64,000 nucleotides of DNA from Devosia ureilytica (GCF_024273195.1 NZ_JAMZCU010000001.1:705652-769651), one strand, 5' to 3'. Positions 34,440 to 44,522 are shown, counted from the first letter of the stretch. A program made the numbers and translations. Notes: generated from the sequence alone by a model not told the origin.

Positions 34440-36314
34440 ATGCTGACCATCAATAACCTGACCTATCGCATCCAGGGGCGTGAGCTATTCGAGGATGCGG
34501 CTCTGGTGCTGCCCGATGGGGTCAAGGCCGGGTTCGTCGGCAAGAACGGTACCGGCAAGACCACGCTGTTTCACCTGATCCAGCAGCATATCGGCCCGGA
34601 TGCCGGCTCCATTGAGGTCAACAAGAAGGCGCGCATCGGTGCGGTGGCGCAGGAAGCCCCTGCTGGCTCCGAAACCGTGCTCGAAGTGGTGCTGGCCGCC
34701 GACAAGGAGCGCACGGCGCTTTTGGCCGAAGCTGAAACCGCTACCGACCCGCACCGGATCGGCGACATTCACATGCGCCTGGCCGACATCGACGCCCATA
34801 GCGCCGAGGCCCGCGCCTCCTCAATCCTCAAGGGTCTGGGCTTTGAGCACGACCGGCAGAACGCTCCGACCCGCGAACTATCGGGCGGCTGGCGCATGCG
34901 CGTGGCGCTGGCGGCGGTGCTGTTTTCACAGCCCGACCTGCTGCTGCTCGACGAACCGACCAACTATCTCGATCTCGAAGGCACATTGTGGCTCGAGAAA
35001 TATCTCGCCACCTATCCCTATACGGTCTTCCTGATCAGCCATGATCGCGACCTCCTCAACAAGGCGGTCAATTCCATCGTGCATCTCGAGCACCGCAAGC
35101 TGACCTTCTACAAGGGCAATTACGACACGTTCGAAGCCACGCGCCGCATGCAGATGGAGCTCAACAACAAGACCCGCGACAAGACGCTGGACCAGATCGC
35201 GCATCTGCAGAAATTCGTGGATCGCTTCAAGGCCAAGGCCACCAAGGCCAAGCAGGCCCAGGCCCGCGTCAAGATGATCGAAAAGCTCAAGCCCCCGGCG
35301 GCCATGTTCGATGAGCACGCCTCCCCTTTCAAGTTCCAGCAGCCCAAGGTGGAGCTGCCTACCCCGATGATTACCCTGGATGGGGTATCGACCGGCTATG
35401 GCGACAAGGTCATCCTCAGGAATATCACCCAACGCATGGACCCGGACGCGCGCATTGCGCTGATCGGCGTCAACGGCAATGGCAAGTCGACCTTCGCCAA
35501 GCTGCTCGCCGGGGATATCCCGGTGATCGAGGGCACCATGCGGATCAACAAGAAGCTCGAAATCGCCCATTTCGCCCAGCACCAGATGGACAAGCTCAGG
35601 CCCGAGGACACGCCGCTTGAGCATGTGACGGCGCTGATGCCGCTGGAAAACGAGGCCCGACGCCGCAGCCGCCTGGCGCAGATGGGGCTCAACACCAGCC
35701 GCATGGACACCAAGGCGAAGAACCTTTCGGGTGGCGAGCGCGCGCGCCTGCTTATGGGGCTGATCACCTTTTCGGGCCCGTCGATGATGATCCTCGACGA
35801 ACCGACCAACCATCTCGACATCGACAGTCGCGATGCGCTGGTGCATGCGCTGAACGATTATGAAGGCGCCGTGCTGATCATCAGCCACGACCGCCACCTG
35901 ATCGAAGCCACTTGCGACACGCTCTGGATCGCCGAAAACGGCACTATCCGCGAGTTGGACGAAGACCTGGACAGCTATCAGCGCAGCATCACGTCCAACA
36001 AAGAGGGCCGCAACGGCGGTGGCAATGCCAATGGCGGCGACCGCAAGCAGTCGCGGCAGGAAGCTGCGGCGCGCCGAGCCGAGTTGGCGCCGCTCAAGAA
36101 AGCCATCACCGACGCTGAAACCCGGATGAAGCGCCTCAAGACCGAACTTGAGAAGGTCGAAGTGCAACTGGCTGATCCCAAGGTCTATGATGGCCCGGCG
36201 GACAAGGTTATCGCTCTGGGTAAGGACAAGGCCCGGTTTGGCGCCGATCTCGAAGTACTTGAAGAAAAATGGCTCGAGCTGAGCGCAGAGCTGGAAGCGG
36301 CCGAACAGGCTTAG
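34440..36314 (+). CDS. ABC-F family ATPase (Uup/YheS-like)
   Basis: 624 residues with two complete ATPase domains and no membrane segment. Walker A motifs are GKNGTGKTTLF (about residue 35) and GVNGNGKSTF (about 345); signatures are LSGGWRMR and LSGGERAR; Walker B regions read LLLLDEPTNYLD and MMILDEPTNHLD. The linker (residues 235-310, rich in Lys and Ala) and a C-terminal coiled coil (540-624) are typical of ABC-F proteins, which act at the ribosomal exit or peptidyl site or in branched-DNA processing. The start follows a short spacer and stands alone. Confidence 0.92.
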   Translation: MLTINNLTYRIQGRELFEDAALVLPDGVKAGFVGKNGTGKTTLFHLIQQHIGPDAGSIEVNKKARIGAVAQEAPAGSETVLEVVLAADKERTALLAEAETATDPHRIGDIHMRLADIDAHSAEARASSILKGLGFEHDRQNAPTRELSGGWRMRVALAAVLFSQPDLLLLDEPTNYLDLEGTLWLEKYLATYPYTVFLISHDRDLLNKAVNSIVHLEHRKLTFYKGNYDTFEATRRMQMELNNKTRDKTLDQIAHLQKFVDRFKAKATKAKQAQARVKMIEKLKPPAAMFDEHASPFKFQQPKVELPTPMITLDGVSTGYGDKVILRNITQRMDPDARIALIGVNGNGKSTFAKLLAGDIPVIEGTMRINKKLEIAHFAQHQMDKLRPEDTPLEHVTALMPLENEARRRSRLAQMGLNTSRMDTKAKNLSGGERARLLMGLITFSGPSMMILDEPTNHLDIDSRDALVHALNDYEGAVLIISHDRHLIEATCDTLWIAENGTIRELDEDLDSYQRSITSNKEGRNGGGNANGGDRKQSRQEAAARRAELAPLKKAITDAETRMKRLKTELEKVEVQLADPKVYDGPADKVIALGKDKARFGADLEVLEEKWLELSAELEAAEQA

Positions 36315-36501
36315 GACCAGTCGCTAATCAGCTCAGGCTCAGCCACCGGCAGCGCGGAAAACTGCTATGTGCAGGCCAGCGTCAGTTGATTGTCGATCGG
36401 TCCCAGGCCGTTAAGCCAGTTCGTTGACCAATTGCCCTCGATGACATTGACGGCGACTTCTGGCTGGCCTTTTCTGCATCCTGAATGGATGTGAGGCCTA
36501 G

Positions 36502-37308
36502 ATGACGCGCTTGTTCGCTCTGATCGTCGCGATTTTCCTGTCGCTGGGCGCCCTCCCCGCGACGGCCCTTGACCTGTCGGGACTGAGCAAGCAGGAACGC
36601 GCCGACACGCTGCGCTTTGCCATCAACAATGGCCTGTTCACGCTATATCACGAAGTGGCGCATCTCCTGATTGATACGCTGGCCTTACCCGTGCTGGGCC
36701 GGGAAGAGGACGCCGCCGACAATATCGCCACCTGGGTGCTGCTGCAGAAGAATACGCCTGAGGCAAACCTGACGCTCGAGGACGCGGCTCATGGCTGGGT
36801 GCTGACGGGGCGGAGCTATGACGATTACTTCGGTGGCGAAGATTATGCCTCGGGCTACAGCCCCGACCGGCACCGGGCCATGCAGATCGTTTGCCTCATG
36901 GTGGGGGCCGATGGCGCCGCTTTCCGCCGCGTCGCCGATGCCTACAATATTCCGTCCGAGCGGCAACACACTTGTCTTTTCGACTATGGGCTGGTTGACC
37001 GCACCCTCGCCGATCTGCTGGCGAAAAGTGCATCGGGTACGCGCGTCGATGTCACCTATCACGATGGCGGCACCCGGCTGCGACTGGCCGAGCGCGTGTT
37101 TCGCGGCAGCGGCATTTTCGACGATGTGGCCGAAGAGCTGCGCCGGGGCTACCGGATTGATGACCGGGTCAAATTCACCGCGCGGCGCTGCGGCGAATCC
37201 AATGCTTTCTACGACCCCGCGACAACTGAAATCATCTTCTGCTATGAGCTGATGGAGGATTTCATGCAGCTCTATGTGGACGATCTTCCGCAGCGGCGTC
37301 GGGACTGA
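36502..37308 (+). CDS. DUF4344-like metallopeptidase, paralogue 1
   Basis: 268 residues with a signal peptide (LFALIVAIFLSLGALPATA). A zinc motif HEVAH near residue 50 is followed by VLGREEDAADNIATW, whose Glu-Asp-x2-Asp segment probably provides the third ligand. Two conserved late regions are RRCGESNAFYDPAT and IIFCYELMEDF. These features fit DUF4344 putative metallopeptidases, whose substrates are unknown. The protein is likely periplasmic. The next gene is a clear paralogue 59 bases downstream, probably in the same operon. The 187 bases upstream (36315-36501) hold no gene that I can support. Confidence 0.8.
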   Translation: MTRLFALIVAIFLSLGALPATALDLSGLSKQERADTLRFAINNGLFTLYHEVAHLLIDTLALPVLGREEDAADNIATWVLLQKNTPEANLTLEDAAHGWVLTGRSYDDYFGGEDYASGYSPDRHRAMQIVCLMVGADGAAFRRVADAYNIPSERQHTCLFDYGLVDRTLADLLAKSASGTRVDVTYHDGGTRLRLAERVFRGSGIFDDVAEELRRGYRIDDRVKFTARRCGESNAFYDPATTEIIFCYELMEDFMQLYVDDLPQRRRD

Positions 37309-37367
37309 GCGCGCCTGGATATCCGGGCATCAAGGGGGCGTTTTGCCCCTTTTCTGGGGGACTTGAT

Positions 37368-38192
37368 ATGAAGACGATGATGGCGGCAGCGGCCGCAGCG
37401 ACGTTGTGCCTGGGCCTGTCAATGGCGCCAGTCCACGGGCAGGACCAGGATGACCCGATCCTGGGCGAGGCCATGGCCTTTGCGCTCCACGATGCGGCCT
37501 TCACCATGTATCACGAGATCGGCCATCTGCTGGTCGGCGAACTGGGCTTGCCGGTGCTGGGCAAGGAAGAAGATGCCGTCGACGCTCTGGCCACCATCTG
37601 GCTGCTCGAATTCGACGAAGGCGAAGACAGTTATGACGCTCTGATTGATGCTGCGGATGGATGGTATTTCAACGCCGTCCAGTCGACGGGCTCGGGCGTT
37701 GATGAATTTTCCTATTATGACGAGCACAGCCTCGATATTCAGCGGGCCTATGCCATGGTCTGCATGATGGTGGGCAAGGACCCGGAGGCCTTTGGCGAGA
37801 CGGCCGACATCTACGAGATCGACCCTGACCAGCAGGAGGATTGTGGGTACACTTATGAGCAGGCCTTCACCTCGTGGATGGCCCTGCTTGATCCGCATCT
37901 GACGGAGGCGGAAGCGGGCGCCAGCATCGAGGTCATCTATGAGGATGCCGGGGACTACGAAGTTTACGCACTGGCGCTCAAGGACTACCGCATCATGGAA
38001 TATGCGGCCGAGACAGTGGCCGCCAGCTTCAACCTGCCTGGCCCCGTCACCTTCCGCGCCACCCAATGCGGGGAGCCGAACGCCTTCTACGATCCGAGCA
38101 ACAGCGAGGTCATCTATTGCTACGAAATGGCCGAGCACATGTTCTACATGTACCTCTACGACATCGTGGGCTGGGGTGACACCGCCAATTAA
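37368..38192 (+). CDS. DUF4344-like metallopeptidase, paralogue 2
   Basis: 274 residues with a signal peptide ending near VHGQ. It has the same layout as its neighbour: zinc motif HEIGH near residue 49, then VLGKEEDAVDALATIW, and late motifs ATQCGEPNAFYDPSN and EVIYCYEMAEH. It is markedly acidic. The two genes arose by tandem duplication but have diverged strongly outside the motifs. The last bases (GGGTGACACCGCCAATTAA) leave 6 bases before the convergent YitT-like gene. Function is unknown; a zinc peptidase in the periplasm is the best guess. Confidence 0.8.
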   Translation: MKTMMAAAAAATLCLGLSMAPVHGQDQDDPILGEAMAFALHDAAFTMYHEIGHLLVGELGLPVLGKEEDAVDALATIWLLEFDEGEDSYDALIDAADGWYFNAVQSTGSGVDEFSYYDEHSLDIQRAYAMVCMMVGKDPEAFGETADIYEIDPDQQEDCGYTYEQAFTSWMALLDPHLTEAEAGASIEVIYEDAGDYEVYALALKDYRIMEYAAETVAASFNLPGPVTFRATQCGEPNAFYDPSNSEVIYCYEMAEHMFYMYLYDIVGWGDTAN

Positions 38193-38198
38193 GGCACG

Positions 38199-38816
38199 TC
38201 AACTGAACCCGACATAGCGCCCCGGCCGATGGTTGAGGGCGATGATCATGTTGAGCACCAGCGCGCCGAGGATTGAATAGAGCACCCGGTCAAACGGCAG
38301 CACGAAAAAGGCTATGATCAGGATGACTGCGTCGACGCCCAGCTGGAAATAGCCGGCGCGGATGCCGAAATTATCCTGCAAGTAGAGCGCCAGGATATTG
38401 ATGCCGCCGACGCTGGCCTTGTGGCGGAACAGCGAGAGGATGCCCAGGCCCATCAACCCGCCGCCGACCAGCGCTGCGAACAGCGGATGGATCTGCTCGA
38501 TGCCGATCCAGGCGGGAATCTGGCTGGTGAAATAAGACACCAGCGCCACGCTGGCGATGGTCTTGACCGCGAAGGGCCATCCCATGCGCCAGAAAGCCAG
38601 GCCGTAGAACGGAAGGTTGATGGCGAAGAACAGCCAGCCGAAGGGAATGCCGGTGACATATTGCAGGAGCAGCGCCAGGCCGGCGCTGCTGCCGGTGGTC
38701 AGCTGGACCTGGGCGTAAAAGGCAATGCCGAGCGACACCAGCATTGTGCCGATGAGGATGGCAAAAATGTCTTCGTGCCACTTGTGGCGGCTGGGCGTCG
38801 AGAGGTCGGGGGTCAT
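38199..38816 (-). CDS. YitT-family (DUF161) membrane protein
   Basis: 205 residues from ATG 38816, which overlaps the holC stop (ATGA). Five or six membrane segments are visible, opening with FAILIGTMLVSLGIAFYAQ, then SAGLALLLQYVTGIP and the motif KASVGGINILALYLQ that recurs in YitT-type proteins. No DUF2179 C-terminal domain is present, so it is the short, rhizobial form. Function unknown; a transport role is often assumed. Confidence 0.82.
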   Translation of the reverse strand: MTPDLSTPSRHKWHEDIFAILIGTMLVSLGIAFYAQVQLTTGSSAGLALLLQYVTGIPFGWLFFAINLPFYGLAFWRMGWPFAVKTIASVALVSYFTSQIPAWIGIEQIHPLFAALVGGGLMGLGILSLFRHKASVGGINILALYLQDNFGIRAGYFQLGVDAVILIIAFFVLPFDRVLYSILGALVLNMIIALNHRPGRYVGFS

Positions 38817-39265
38817 GCCTGTGCCTTGTTTTCCCAACGGCCATTGGCGTCCTGCTGCCAATAGGTCAGGGTATTGCTGCCTTTGAGCGTCTTCCAGGCC
38901 AGCCGCGCCGCCGCCACCGCGTCCGGGTCGTGCCCGGAAAACAGATACACCAGACGCGTATAGCCCTCGCCCGATTGCGGCACCGCGCCATCGGCGAAAA
39001 AGCGCACGGCGGCGCCATTGGTGTTGTCCGACTCGGTAGTGATCAGGATTGGCTGATGCGCGTCGGCGTCCTCGCCGGCCATGCCATGGGCCAGGAAACT
39101 GTCGTCGCGATAGGTCCAGAGATGGGCGTCCAGTGCTTCCGCCCTTTCGCGAGAGCCGACTTCGATCACGGCGCGCCAGCCGCGCTCAAGCGTCTTTTCG
39201 AGCAGCAGCGGCATCACGGCCTCAAGCGGGCGGGTTTCGAGATGATAAAACAAGACTTCGGCCAT
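38813..39265 (-). CDS. holC: DNA polymerase III chi subunit
   Basis: 150 residues. The opening MAEVLFYHLETRPLEAVMPLLLEKTLERGWRAVIEV is the chi fold; DAHLWTYRDDSFLAHG and the QPILIT strand are its usual conserved core. Chi links the clamp loader to single-strand-binding protein. In related genomes holC usually follows pepA; here it is divergent from lptF and drives the YitT gene by a 4-base overlap. Confidence 0.88.
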   Translation of the reverse strand: MAEVLFYHLETRPLEAVMPLLLEKTLERGWRAVIEVGSRERAEALDAHLWTYRDDSFLAHGMAGEDADAHQPILITTESDNTNGAAVRFFADGAVPQSGEGYTRLVYLFSGHDPDAVAAARLAWKTLKGSNTLTYWQQDANGRWENKAQA

Positions 39266-39437
39266 GCAATTACCCTATCGCTCGGGCATTGGTTTCGCCA
39301 GCGAGTCGCGCGACACGCTGGAATGCACCGAACGGGTAGCACAGCCGATGAGTGATTGTGCCCGTGCCCGAACTGCCGCAAGGTAAAATTCGACTGTTTT
39401 CAATGGCCGAAATGGCGGACTGGCTTTCGATCCCCGC

Positions 39438-40508
39438 ATGAGACGACTGACGAGCTATCTGACGCGGCTATTCGCCACCGATGCCCTGATCCTGTTCGGG
39501 ATCGTGTGTTTCCTGCTTTGGCTGGTCAATTGCCTGCGCTCGTTCGATGTCGTGTCGGTCAAGGGCCAGGGATTCGGCACCCTCGCCTTGCAAGCGCTGT
39601 ACACCATGCCGCCGCTGGCGCTGTCGTTCTTCTATATCTGCGTGGGCATTGGCGTGGTGCGCGCGCTCACGGCGCTGCAGGCCAGCCATGAACTGCATAT
39701 CATCCACACCAGCAAGGGTCTTGCAGGGCTTTGGCGTGCCACTGCCGTCACCTGCACCGGTGCTATAGCGGTTGTGCTGCTGCTGGCCCATGTGCTCGAA
39801 CCGCTCGCCAACCGGCACCTCAACCAATTGTCTGCCGAAGTGGCCGCCGACCTCGTCAGCTCGACCCTCAAGCCCAATCGGTTCACTCAGGTTACGCCGG
39901 GGGTCATTCTCCTCATTGGAGGTCGTGCCGACGGTGGCCAGATCACCGAATTCTACGCCGATGACCGGCGCGATCCTGACACCAGGCGCACCTATATCGC
40001 GGCGTCGGCCCGGGTGATGGGCGTCGATGACGACTATGTGCTCCAGCTCCGGGACGGCACACTGCAATATCTCGAGTCAGACGGCCGCTATTCGGAAATC
40101 CGCTTCACCCGCTATGACGTCAGCGTCGAAAGCCTGTCCCAGCAGACGCTTCGGGTGGATGAACTGGCGGAAATGAACAGCTTCAGCCTGATTGACCGGG
40201 CCCTCAACGAAACCGGATGGACGCCTGCCATCGTCAAGCGCCTGCTCGACCGCTCCGCTGAGGCACTGCGGGTTCTGGGACTGGTGCTGCTGGTCGTGGC
40301 CATGGCCGGCTTCCCGAGTGGCAATCGCTTGCGGATCAAGCTGCCGCTTGAGGCCATTGTCATGCTGGTCGCTTTCGGCGAACGCGGCCTCAGCGCCTAT
40401 AGCCCGCTCGGCAGCGCTACGGGAGCCATTGTCCTGATCCTCGCCGCGGCCTTCGTTCTGGCGATGCGCCTGTGGCCGCGTCGACCAACAATGGGGGTGC
40501 CGGCATGA
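39438..40508 (+). CDS. lptF: LPS export ABC transporter permease LptF
   Basis: 356 residues. Three N-terminal membrane segments, a large periplasmic beta-jelly-roll domain (about residues 125-270) and three C-terminal segments match LptF/LptG. The typical DFxxxRLxxRxS region reads FTRYDVSV near residue 225. It forms the inner-membrane pair that, with LptB, extracts lipopolysaccharide and passes it to LptC-A-D. It overlaps lptG by 4 bases (ATGA). It lies ahead of lptG as in all Gram-negatives of this order. Confidence 0.9.
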   Translation: MRRLTSYLTRLFATDALILFGIVCFLLWLVNCLRSFDVVSVKGQGFGTLALQALYTMPPLALSFFYICVGIGVVRALTALQASHELHIIHTSKGLAGLWRATAVTCTGAIAVVLLLAHVLEPLANRHLNQLSAEVAADLVSSTLKPNRFTQVTPGVILLIGGRADGGQITEFYADDRRDPDTRRTYIAASARVMGVDDDYVLQLRDGTLQYLESDGRYSEIRFTRYDVSVESLSQQTLRVDELAEMNSFSLIDRALNETGWTPAIVKRLLDRSAEALRVLGLVLLVVAMAGFPSGNRLRIKLPLEAIVMLVAFGERGLSAYSPLGSATGAIVLILAAAFVLAMRLWPRRPTMGVPA

Positions 40509-41578
40509 TCAGCCGCATCGACATGGTTGTCCTGGCGCGCCTATCGAGCCGCATCGCCGCGACAGTGTTCATTTTCTACGGACTGATTGCGCTGGTGGAA
40601 TCGCTGGACACCTGGCGCTTCACCTATGTTTCCGAACAGCGCGGCCTGCACATGGGCATCCTCATGGTTGCCATGAGTGCGGTCCGCTGGACCATCAAGA
40701 CCCTGCCGGTCACGGTTCTGATGGGCGCAATCCTGGGCCTCGTTGACCTCAAGATGCGGCACGAGTTGACTGTCATCAAAACCGCCGGCATCTCCATCTG
40801 GCGGCTTTTGCGCGCCCCCGTTCTGGTGCTGATCGCCGCCAGCTTCATCATTGCGCTGGGCGCCGAAACGATCAGCAACCAGATCAACCGCGACCTGGCG
40901 CCGACCCCGCCGGGACAGACGGCGCAATTGACGCCAGCAGGCGAAATCTGGCTCGAGCAGCGCGGCGAAGACGCGCACTATGTATTGATGGCGCGCAGCA
41001 TGGCCGACGGCGGCTCGACATTGGCCGACGTCAAGCTGTTCCACCTTGGCCCCAGTGATATTCCGCGCCTCGAAGCACCCGAAGCCATGCTTGAGGCCGG
41101 ATACTGGACGTTCCCCATCGCCACGGCGCGCACGCCTGATGGCCCTGCCCGCTCGGTTTTCGGTGTTCGCGTGCCAACAACCTCGACCGCCGCCGAAATC
41201 AGTCTCAAGCTAGCTTCCACCGAGGATCAGACATTCTTTGAACTGGCCCGCTTGCTTCAGCGCGGCGTCAGTGACCCTTCGGTCCGGGCGGCGACGGCCA
41301 TGCGGCTTATCAAGCTTCTGGCCCTGCCGCTGGTCCTGACCGGTTCCCTGCTCATCGCCTTCGCCTTTACCGCCGGCTATAATCGGCGAACACAGTTCGG
41401 CCCGGCGGTGCTCTATGGGATCGTGTTGGGATTTGTCGTCTTCGTGATCACCGAAATGGCAGATCGCGCGGGCTCCACGGGCGTTCTTGACCCTATCTTT
41501 GCAGCGGTCGGACCCGCTGTCGTCGCCATTGTTATCGGCATTACAGTCTTGCTGCGCAAAGAGGATGGCTGGACTTGA
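40505..41578 (+). CDS. lptG: LPS export ABC transporter permease LptG
   Basis: 357 residues from ATG 40505 (overlap with lptF). The protein opens with SRIDMVVLARLSSRIAATVFIFYGL; membrane segments also lie near residues 60-80 and 100-120 and three at the end (FVVFVITEMADRAGSTGV between them). A periplasmic jelly roll spans roughly residues 130-260. Together with LptF it makes the lateral gate for LPS. In relatives, lptD follows lptG directly; here the next gene is the SurA-like one after 123 bases. Confidence 0.9.
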   Translation: MISRIDMVVLARLSSRIAATVFIFYGLIALVESLDTWRFTYVSEQRGLHMGILMVAMSAVRWTIKTLPVTVLMGAILGLVDLKMRHELTVIKTAGISIWRLLRAPVLVLIAASFIIALGAETISNQINRDLAPTPPGQTAQLTPAGEIWLEQRGEDAHYVLMARSMADGGSTLADVKLFHLGPSDIPRLEAPEAMLEAGYWTFPIATARTPDGPARSVFGVRVPTTSTAAEISLKLASTEDQTFFELARLLQRGVSDPSVRAATAMRLIKLLALPLVLTGSLLIAFAFTAGYNRRTQFGPAVLYGIVLGFVVFVITEMADRAGSTGVLDPIFAAVGPAVVAIVIGITVLLRKEDGWT

Positions 41579-41701
41579 TGATCCTGCCGGCCGCCGAGGC
41601 AGGAGCGCTGCGGCGTTCCGATTTTGGCCGTATTCATCGATCAATTGACAGCGTGGCCACAACGCCGCATTGAAGGCGTTACTCGAGAGGCGGACCTGAC
41701 C

Positions 41702-42589
41702 ATGACACTTGCAAATCTTCGGCGCGCCTGCGGCGCGATGTTCATCGGCCTCGCTCTGGCATTTATCCCCGCCGTTCCGGCGATGGCTGCCACTGTGGTG
41801 ACAGTGAATGGCGAGCCGATCAGCGATGTGCAGGTGGACCAGCGGCTGCGCCTGTTCCGTATGGAGGGCAATAACACCGGCCGCAATGGCGCACTGGAAC
41901 AACTGATCACCGAGGCGATCCAGATCCAGGAGGCCAAGCGCATCGGCATCAACGTGTCTAATGCTCAGGTCGACGACGCTTTCCTGCAGATTGCGCGCAA
42001 TCTCAATGTCAGCCGCGACCGGCTTCAGCAGATGTTGCAGGAGGGTGGCGTCAGCAGCACCACCTTGCAGGATCGCCTGCGGGCGGCCATTGCCTGGAAT
42101 TCGCTGGCGGAGTCCGCCGTGGCGCCGCAGGTGCAGATTTCCGAGCTTGAGCTCGACCAGCAGGCAGCTCAGCAGCTCGCTGACTTCCAGAATTTCGACT
42201 ACATCCTCAAGGAAGTTACCTTTGTTGGCGGCAGCCGTTCGGGCCAGGCCAATCAATACCGCTCAAGCTTTGCCGGCTGCGGCACGGCGGTGGAGCTGTC
42301 CCTCGCCTATACCGATGTCGCTGTTGTTGATGTCGGTCGCCGTCATGCGACCCAGATGCCCGATGCCATCGCCAAGGAACTGGCCGGCCTTAATGTCGGC
42401 GGCATTACCAAGCCGCGCGCCGTGGCCAGCGGTCTGTCCATGCTGGCCATTTGCGAAAAGGTTCAGGCCCAGGACCTGACCTTCGTCAAGGGCGGCCTGC
42501 GCGACGACGTTGGTGGCGACGCGATGGAGCGTGAGACCAAGGCGTTCCTCGAACGCTTGCGCAGCCAGGCCAAGATTATCTACCAGTAA
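41702..42589 (+). CDS. surA: SurA-like periplasmic chaperone / peptidyl-prolyl isomerase
   Basis: 295 residues from ATG 41702. A signal peptide is obvious (GAMFIGLALAFIPAVPAMAA). The SurA N-terminal chaperone domain follows (TVNGEPISDVQVDQRLRLFRMEG and the EAKRIGINVSNAQVDDAF helix). One parvulin-like domain, with weak match to the PPIase core, starts near residue 150 and ends with LAICEKV. SurA guides outer-membrane proteins, including LptD, to the BAM machine. The gene order lptG-surA-pdxA-rsmA is the alphaproteobacterial one apart from the missing lptD. Confidence 0.8.
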   Translation: MTLANLRRACGAMFIGLALAFIPAVPAMAATVVTVNGEPISDVQVDQRLRLFRMEGNNTGRNGALEQLITEAIQIQEAKRIGINVSNAQVDDAFLQIARNLNVSRDRLQQMLQEGGVSSTTLQDRLRAAIAWNSLAESAVAPQVQISELELDQQAAQQLADFQNFDYILKEVTFVGGSRSGQANQYRSSFAGCGTAVELSLAYTDVAVVDVGRRHATQMPDAIAKELAGLNVGGITKPRAVASGLSMLAICEKVQAQDLTFVKGGLRDDVGGDAMERETKAFLERLRSQAKIIYQ

Positions 42590-42681
42590 GGCGAGCCGCA
42601 CTCGCACTGAACGTCGCCCGAACGAACTGGGCTGAATAGCGGCCGCATAACTGTGCGGCCGCTCTGTCATTGGGGGCCAGA

Positions 42682-43683
42682 ATGACCAGGCCATTGGCCT
42701 TGACCATGGGCGAGCCGGCCGGCATCGGCCCGGACCTGTTGCTGGCCCTCTACGCACAGCGCGAGGCACGCGGCCTGCCGCCTTTCGTGGTTTTCGGCCA
42801 TGGTGGCTTCCTCAAGGCGCGTGCGCAGCGGCTGGGGCTCGATATCGCAATTGCGACCGTGGATGCCGATAACGCCCTTGATGTCTTCGCGCAGGCGCTG
42901 CCCGTCGTCTCCATAGACGGCACCGTCGAGGACACCCCCGGCGCACCGGACCAGCATGCGGCGCCCGTGGTGATCAATGCCATTACCCAGGCGGTCGAGG
43001 CGACCATGACCGGGCATTGCCGCGCGGTGGTGACGGCGCCCATCCACAAGGGCGCTCTTTATCACGCCGGATTCAAGCACCCGGGGCATACCGAATTCCT
43101 CGCCGAACTGTGCGCAATGGGCGGCACCCCAAAGCTGCCGGTGATGATGCTGGCTCATGACGATCTGCGCACCGTGCCGCTGACCATTCATGTGCCGATC
43201 AAGGACGTGCCGGGCCTGATCAACCGCAAGCTCATCCTCGAAACTCTCAAAGTCATGTCTCATGACCTGCGGCAGCGCTTCCACATTGCTGCGCCGCGCA
43301 TTGCCGTAGCGGGTCTTAATCCCCATGCGGGCGAAGGCGGCACCATTGGCCGGGAGGATGTTGAAATCATCGGGCCGGCGATTGCCGATGCGCAGGCCGA
43401 GGGCATCGACGCCATAGGGCCCCTGCCCGGCGACACATTGTTTTACCCGCCGCATTGGCGGCAATATGATGCGGTCCTGGCCATGTATCACGATCAGGCG
43501 CTGATCCCGATCAAGACTGTGGCGTTCGACGCGGGGGTCAATATCACCCTGGGCCTGCCCATCGTGCGCACCTCCCCCGATCACGGCACCGCCTTCGACC
43601 TTGCCGGCACCGGCAAGGCCTCTCCTTCCAGCTTCGCCGCGGCCATTGCCATGGCAGACCAGATGACGGCACCGAAGCCATGA
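42682..43683 (+). CDS. pdxA: 4-hydroxythreonine-4-phosphate dehydrogenase
   Basis: 333 residues from ATG 42682, behind GGGGGCC. The opening [15 protein letters not shown] is the PdxA signature. Metal- and substrate-binding His are visible in [25 protein letters not shown] and in [15 protein letters not shown]. It oxidises 4-hydroxythreonine-4-phosphate in pyridoxal-phosphate synthesis, releasing CO2. It ends in a 4-base overlap with rsmA (ATGA). Confidence 0.95.
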   Translation: MTRPLALTMGEPAGIGPDLLLALYAQREARGLPPFVVFGHGGFLKARAQRLGLDIAIATVDADNALDVFAQALPVVSIDGTVEDTPGAPDQHAAPVVINAITQAVEATMTGHCRAVVTAPIHKGALYHAGFKHPGHTEFLAELCAMGGTPKLPVMMLAHDDLRTVPLTIHVPIKDVPGLINRKLILETLKVMSHDLRQRFHIAAPRIAVAGLNPHAGEGGTIGREDVEIIGPAIADAQAEGIDAIGPLPGDTLFYPPHWRQYDAVLAMYHDQALIPIKTVAFDAGVNITLGLPIVRTSPDHGTAFDLAGTGKASPSSFAAAIAMADQMTAPKP

Positions 43684-44522
43684 GCCAGATCGACAATCTC
43701 CCGCCCCTACGCGAGGTCATCGCAACCCATGGCCTGCGCGCCAAAAAAGAACTCGGACAGAACTTCCTGCTCGATCTCAACCTCACCGCCCGCATTGCTC
43801 GCGTCGGCGGTTCGCTTGAAGGCGTGCGCGTAATCGAGGTTGGCCCCGGCCCCGGTGGCCTCACGCGGGCCCTGCTGGCAGAAGGCGCCAGGGAAGTGAT
43901 CGCCATCGAGCGCGACGCCCGCGCCTTGCCCGCGCTGGCCGAGGTGGCCGACGCCTACCCGGGCCGCCTGACCGTGATCGGCGGCGACGCCATGGAGATG
44001 GATTACCGCCAGCTGGCCGATGGACCAACCCGGATCATTGCAAACCTGCCCTATAACATCGGTACGCCCTTGCTGACCGGCTGGCTGACCATGGAACCCT
44101 GGCCCTCTTTCTTTGAAAGCCTGACGCTGATGTTCCAGCGCGAAGTGGCCGAGCGCATTGTCGCCCGGCCCAGCGACGATCACTATGGCCGCCTTGGCGT
44201 TCTGGCCGGCTGGCGGAGTGATGCGCGCATTGCCTTCAATGTGAGCCGGCAGGCCTTTGTGCCCCCGCCCAACGTCACTTCGGCGGTCGTGCATATCGTG
44301 CCCAAGCCGGTCGAGGCCGGACTGCCGGTCAAGCTGGTCGAGCAGGTCACCAAGGCCGCCTTCGGGCAGCGCCGGAAGATGGTGCGCCAGTCGCTCAAAT
44401 CCCTCGGCGTCCCGGTCGAAGGCCTGCTCGCGGCCGCCGGGCTCAAAGGCGACGAACGCGCCGAAGACCTGCCCATCGAGGCCTTCCTCGCCATGGCCAG
44501 AGCACTGCCTGGGCTGCGCTAA
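43680..44522 (+). CDS. rsmA: 16S rRNA (adenine-1518/1519-N6)-dimethyltransferase
   Basis: 280 residues. The opening [19 protein letters not shown] is the KsgA hallmark, followed by [16 protein letters not shown] (SAM binding) and the catalytic [11 protein letters not shown] motif. It makes two m6(2)A residues at the 3' end of 16S rRNA and acts as a late 30S assembly check. The gene overlaps pdxA at its start and shares stop-codon bases with the convergent MFS gene (44519-44522). Confidence 0.96.
   Translation: MSQIDNLPPLREVIATHGLRAKKELGQNFLLDLNLTARIARVGGSLEGVRVIEVGPGPGGLTRALLAEGAREVIAIERDARALPALAEVADAYPGRLTVIGGDAMEMDYRQLADGPTRIIANLPYNIGTPLLTGWLTMEPWPSFFESLTLMFQREVAERIVARPSDDHYGRLGVLAGWRSDARIAFNVSRQAFVPPPNVTSAVVHIVPKPVEAGLPVKLVEQVTKAAFGQRRKMVRQSLKSLGVPVEGLLAAAGLKGDERAEDLPIEAFLAMARALPGLR

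Noticed and set aside
34926-36167. 413-codon minus-strand frame
   Set aside because: It lies wholly opposite the ABC-F gene, whose ATPase motifs are intact, and its own sequence shows no domain.
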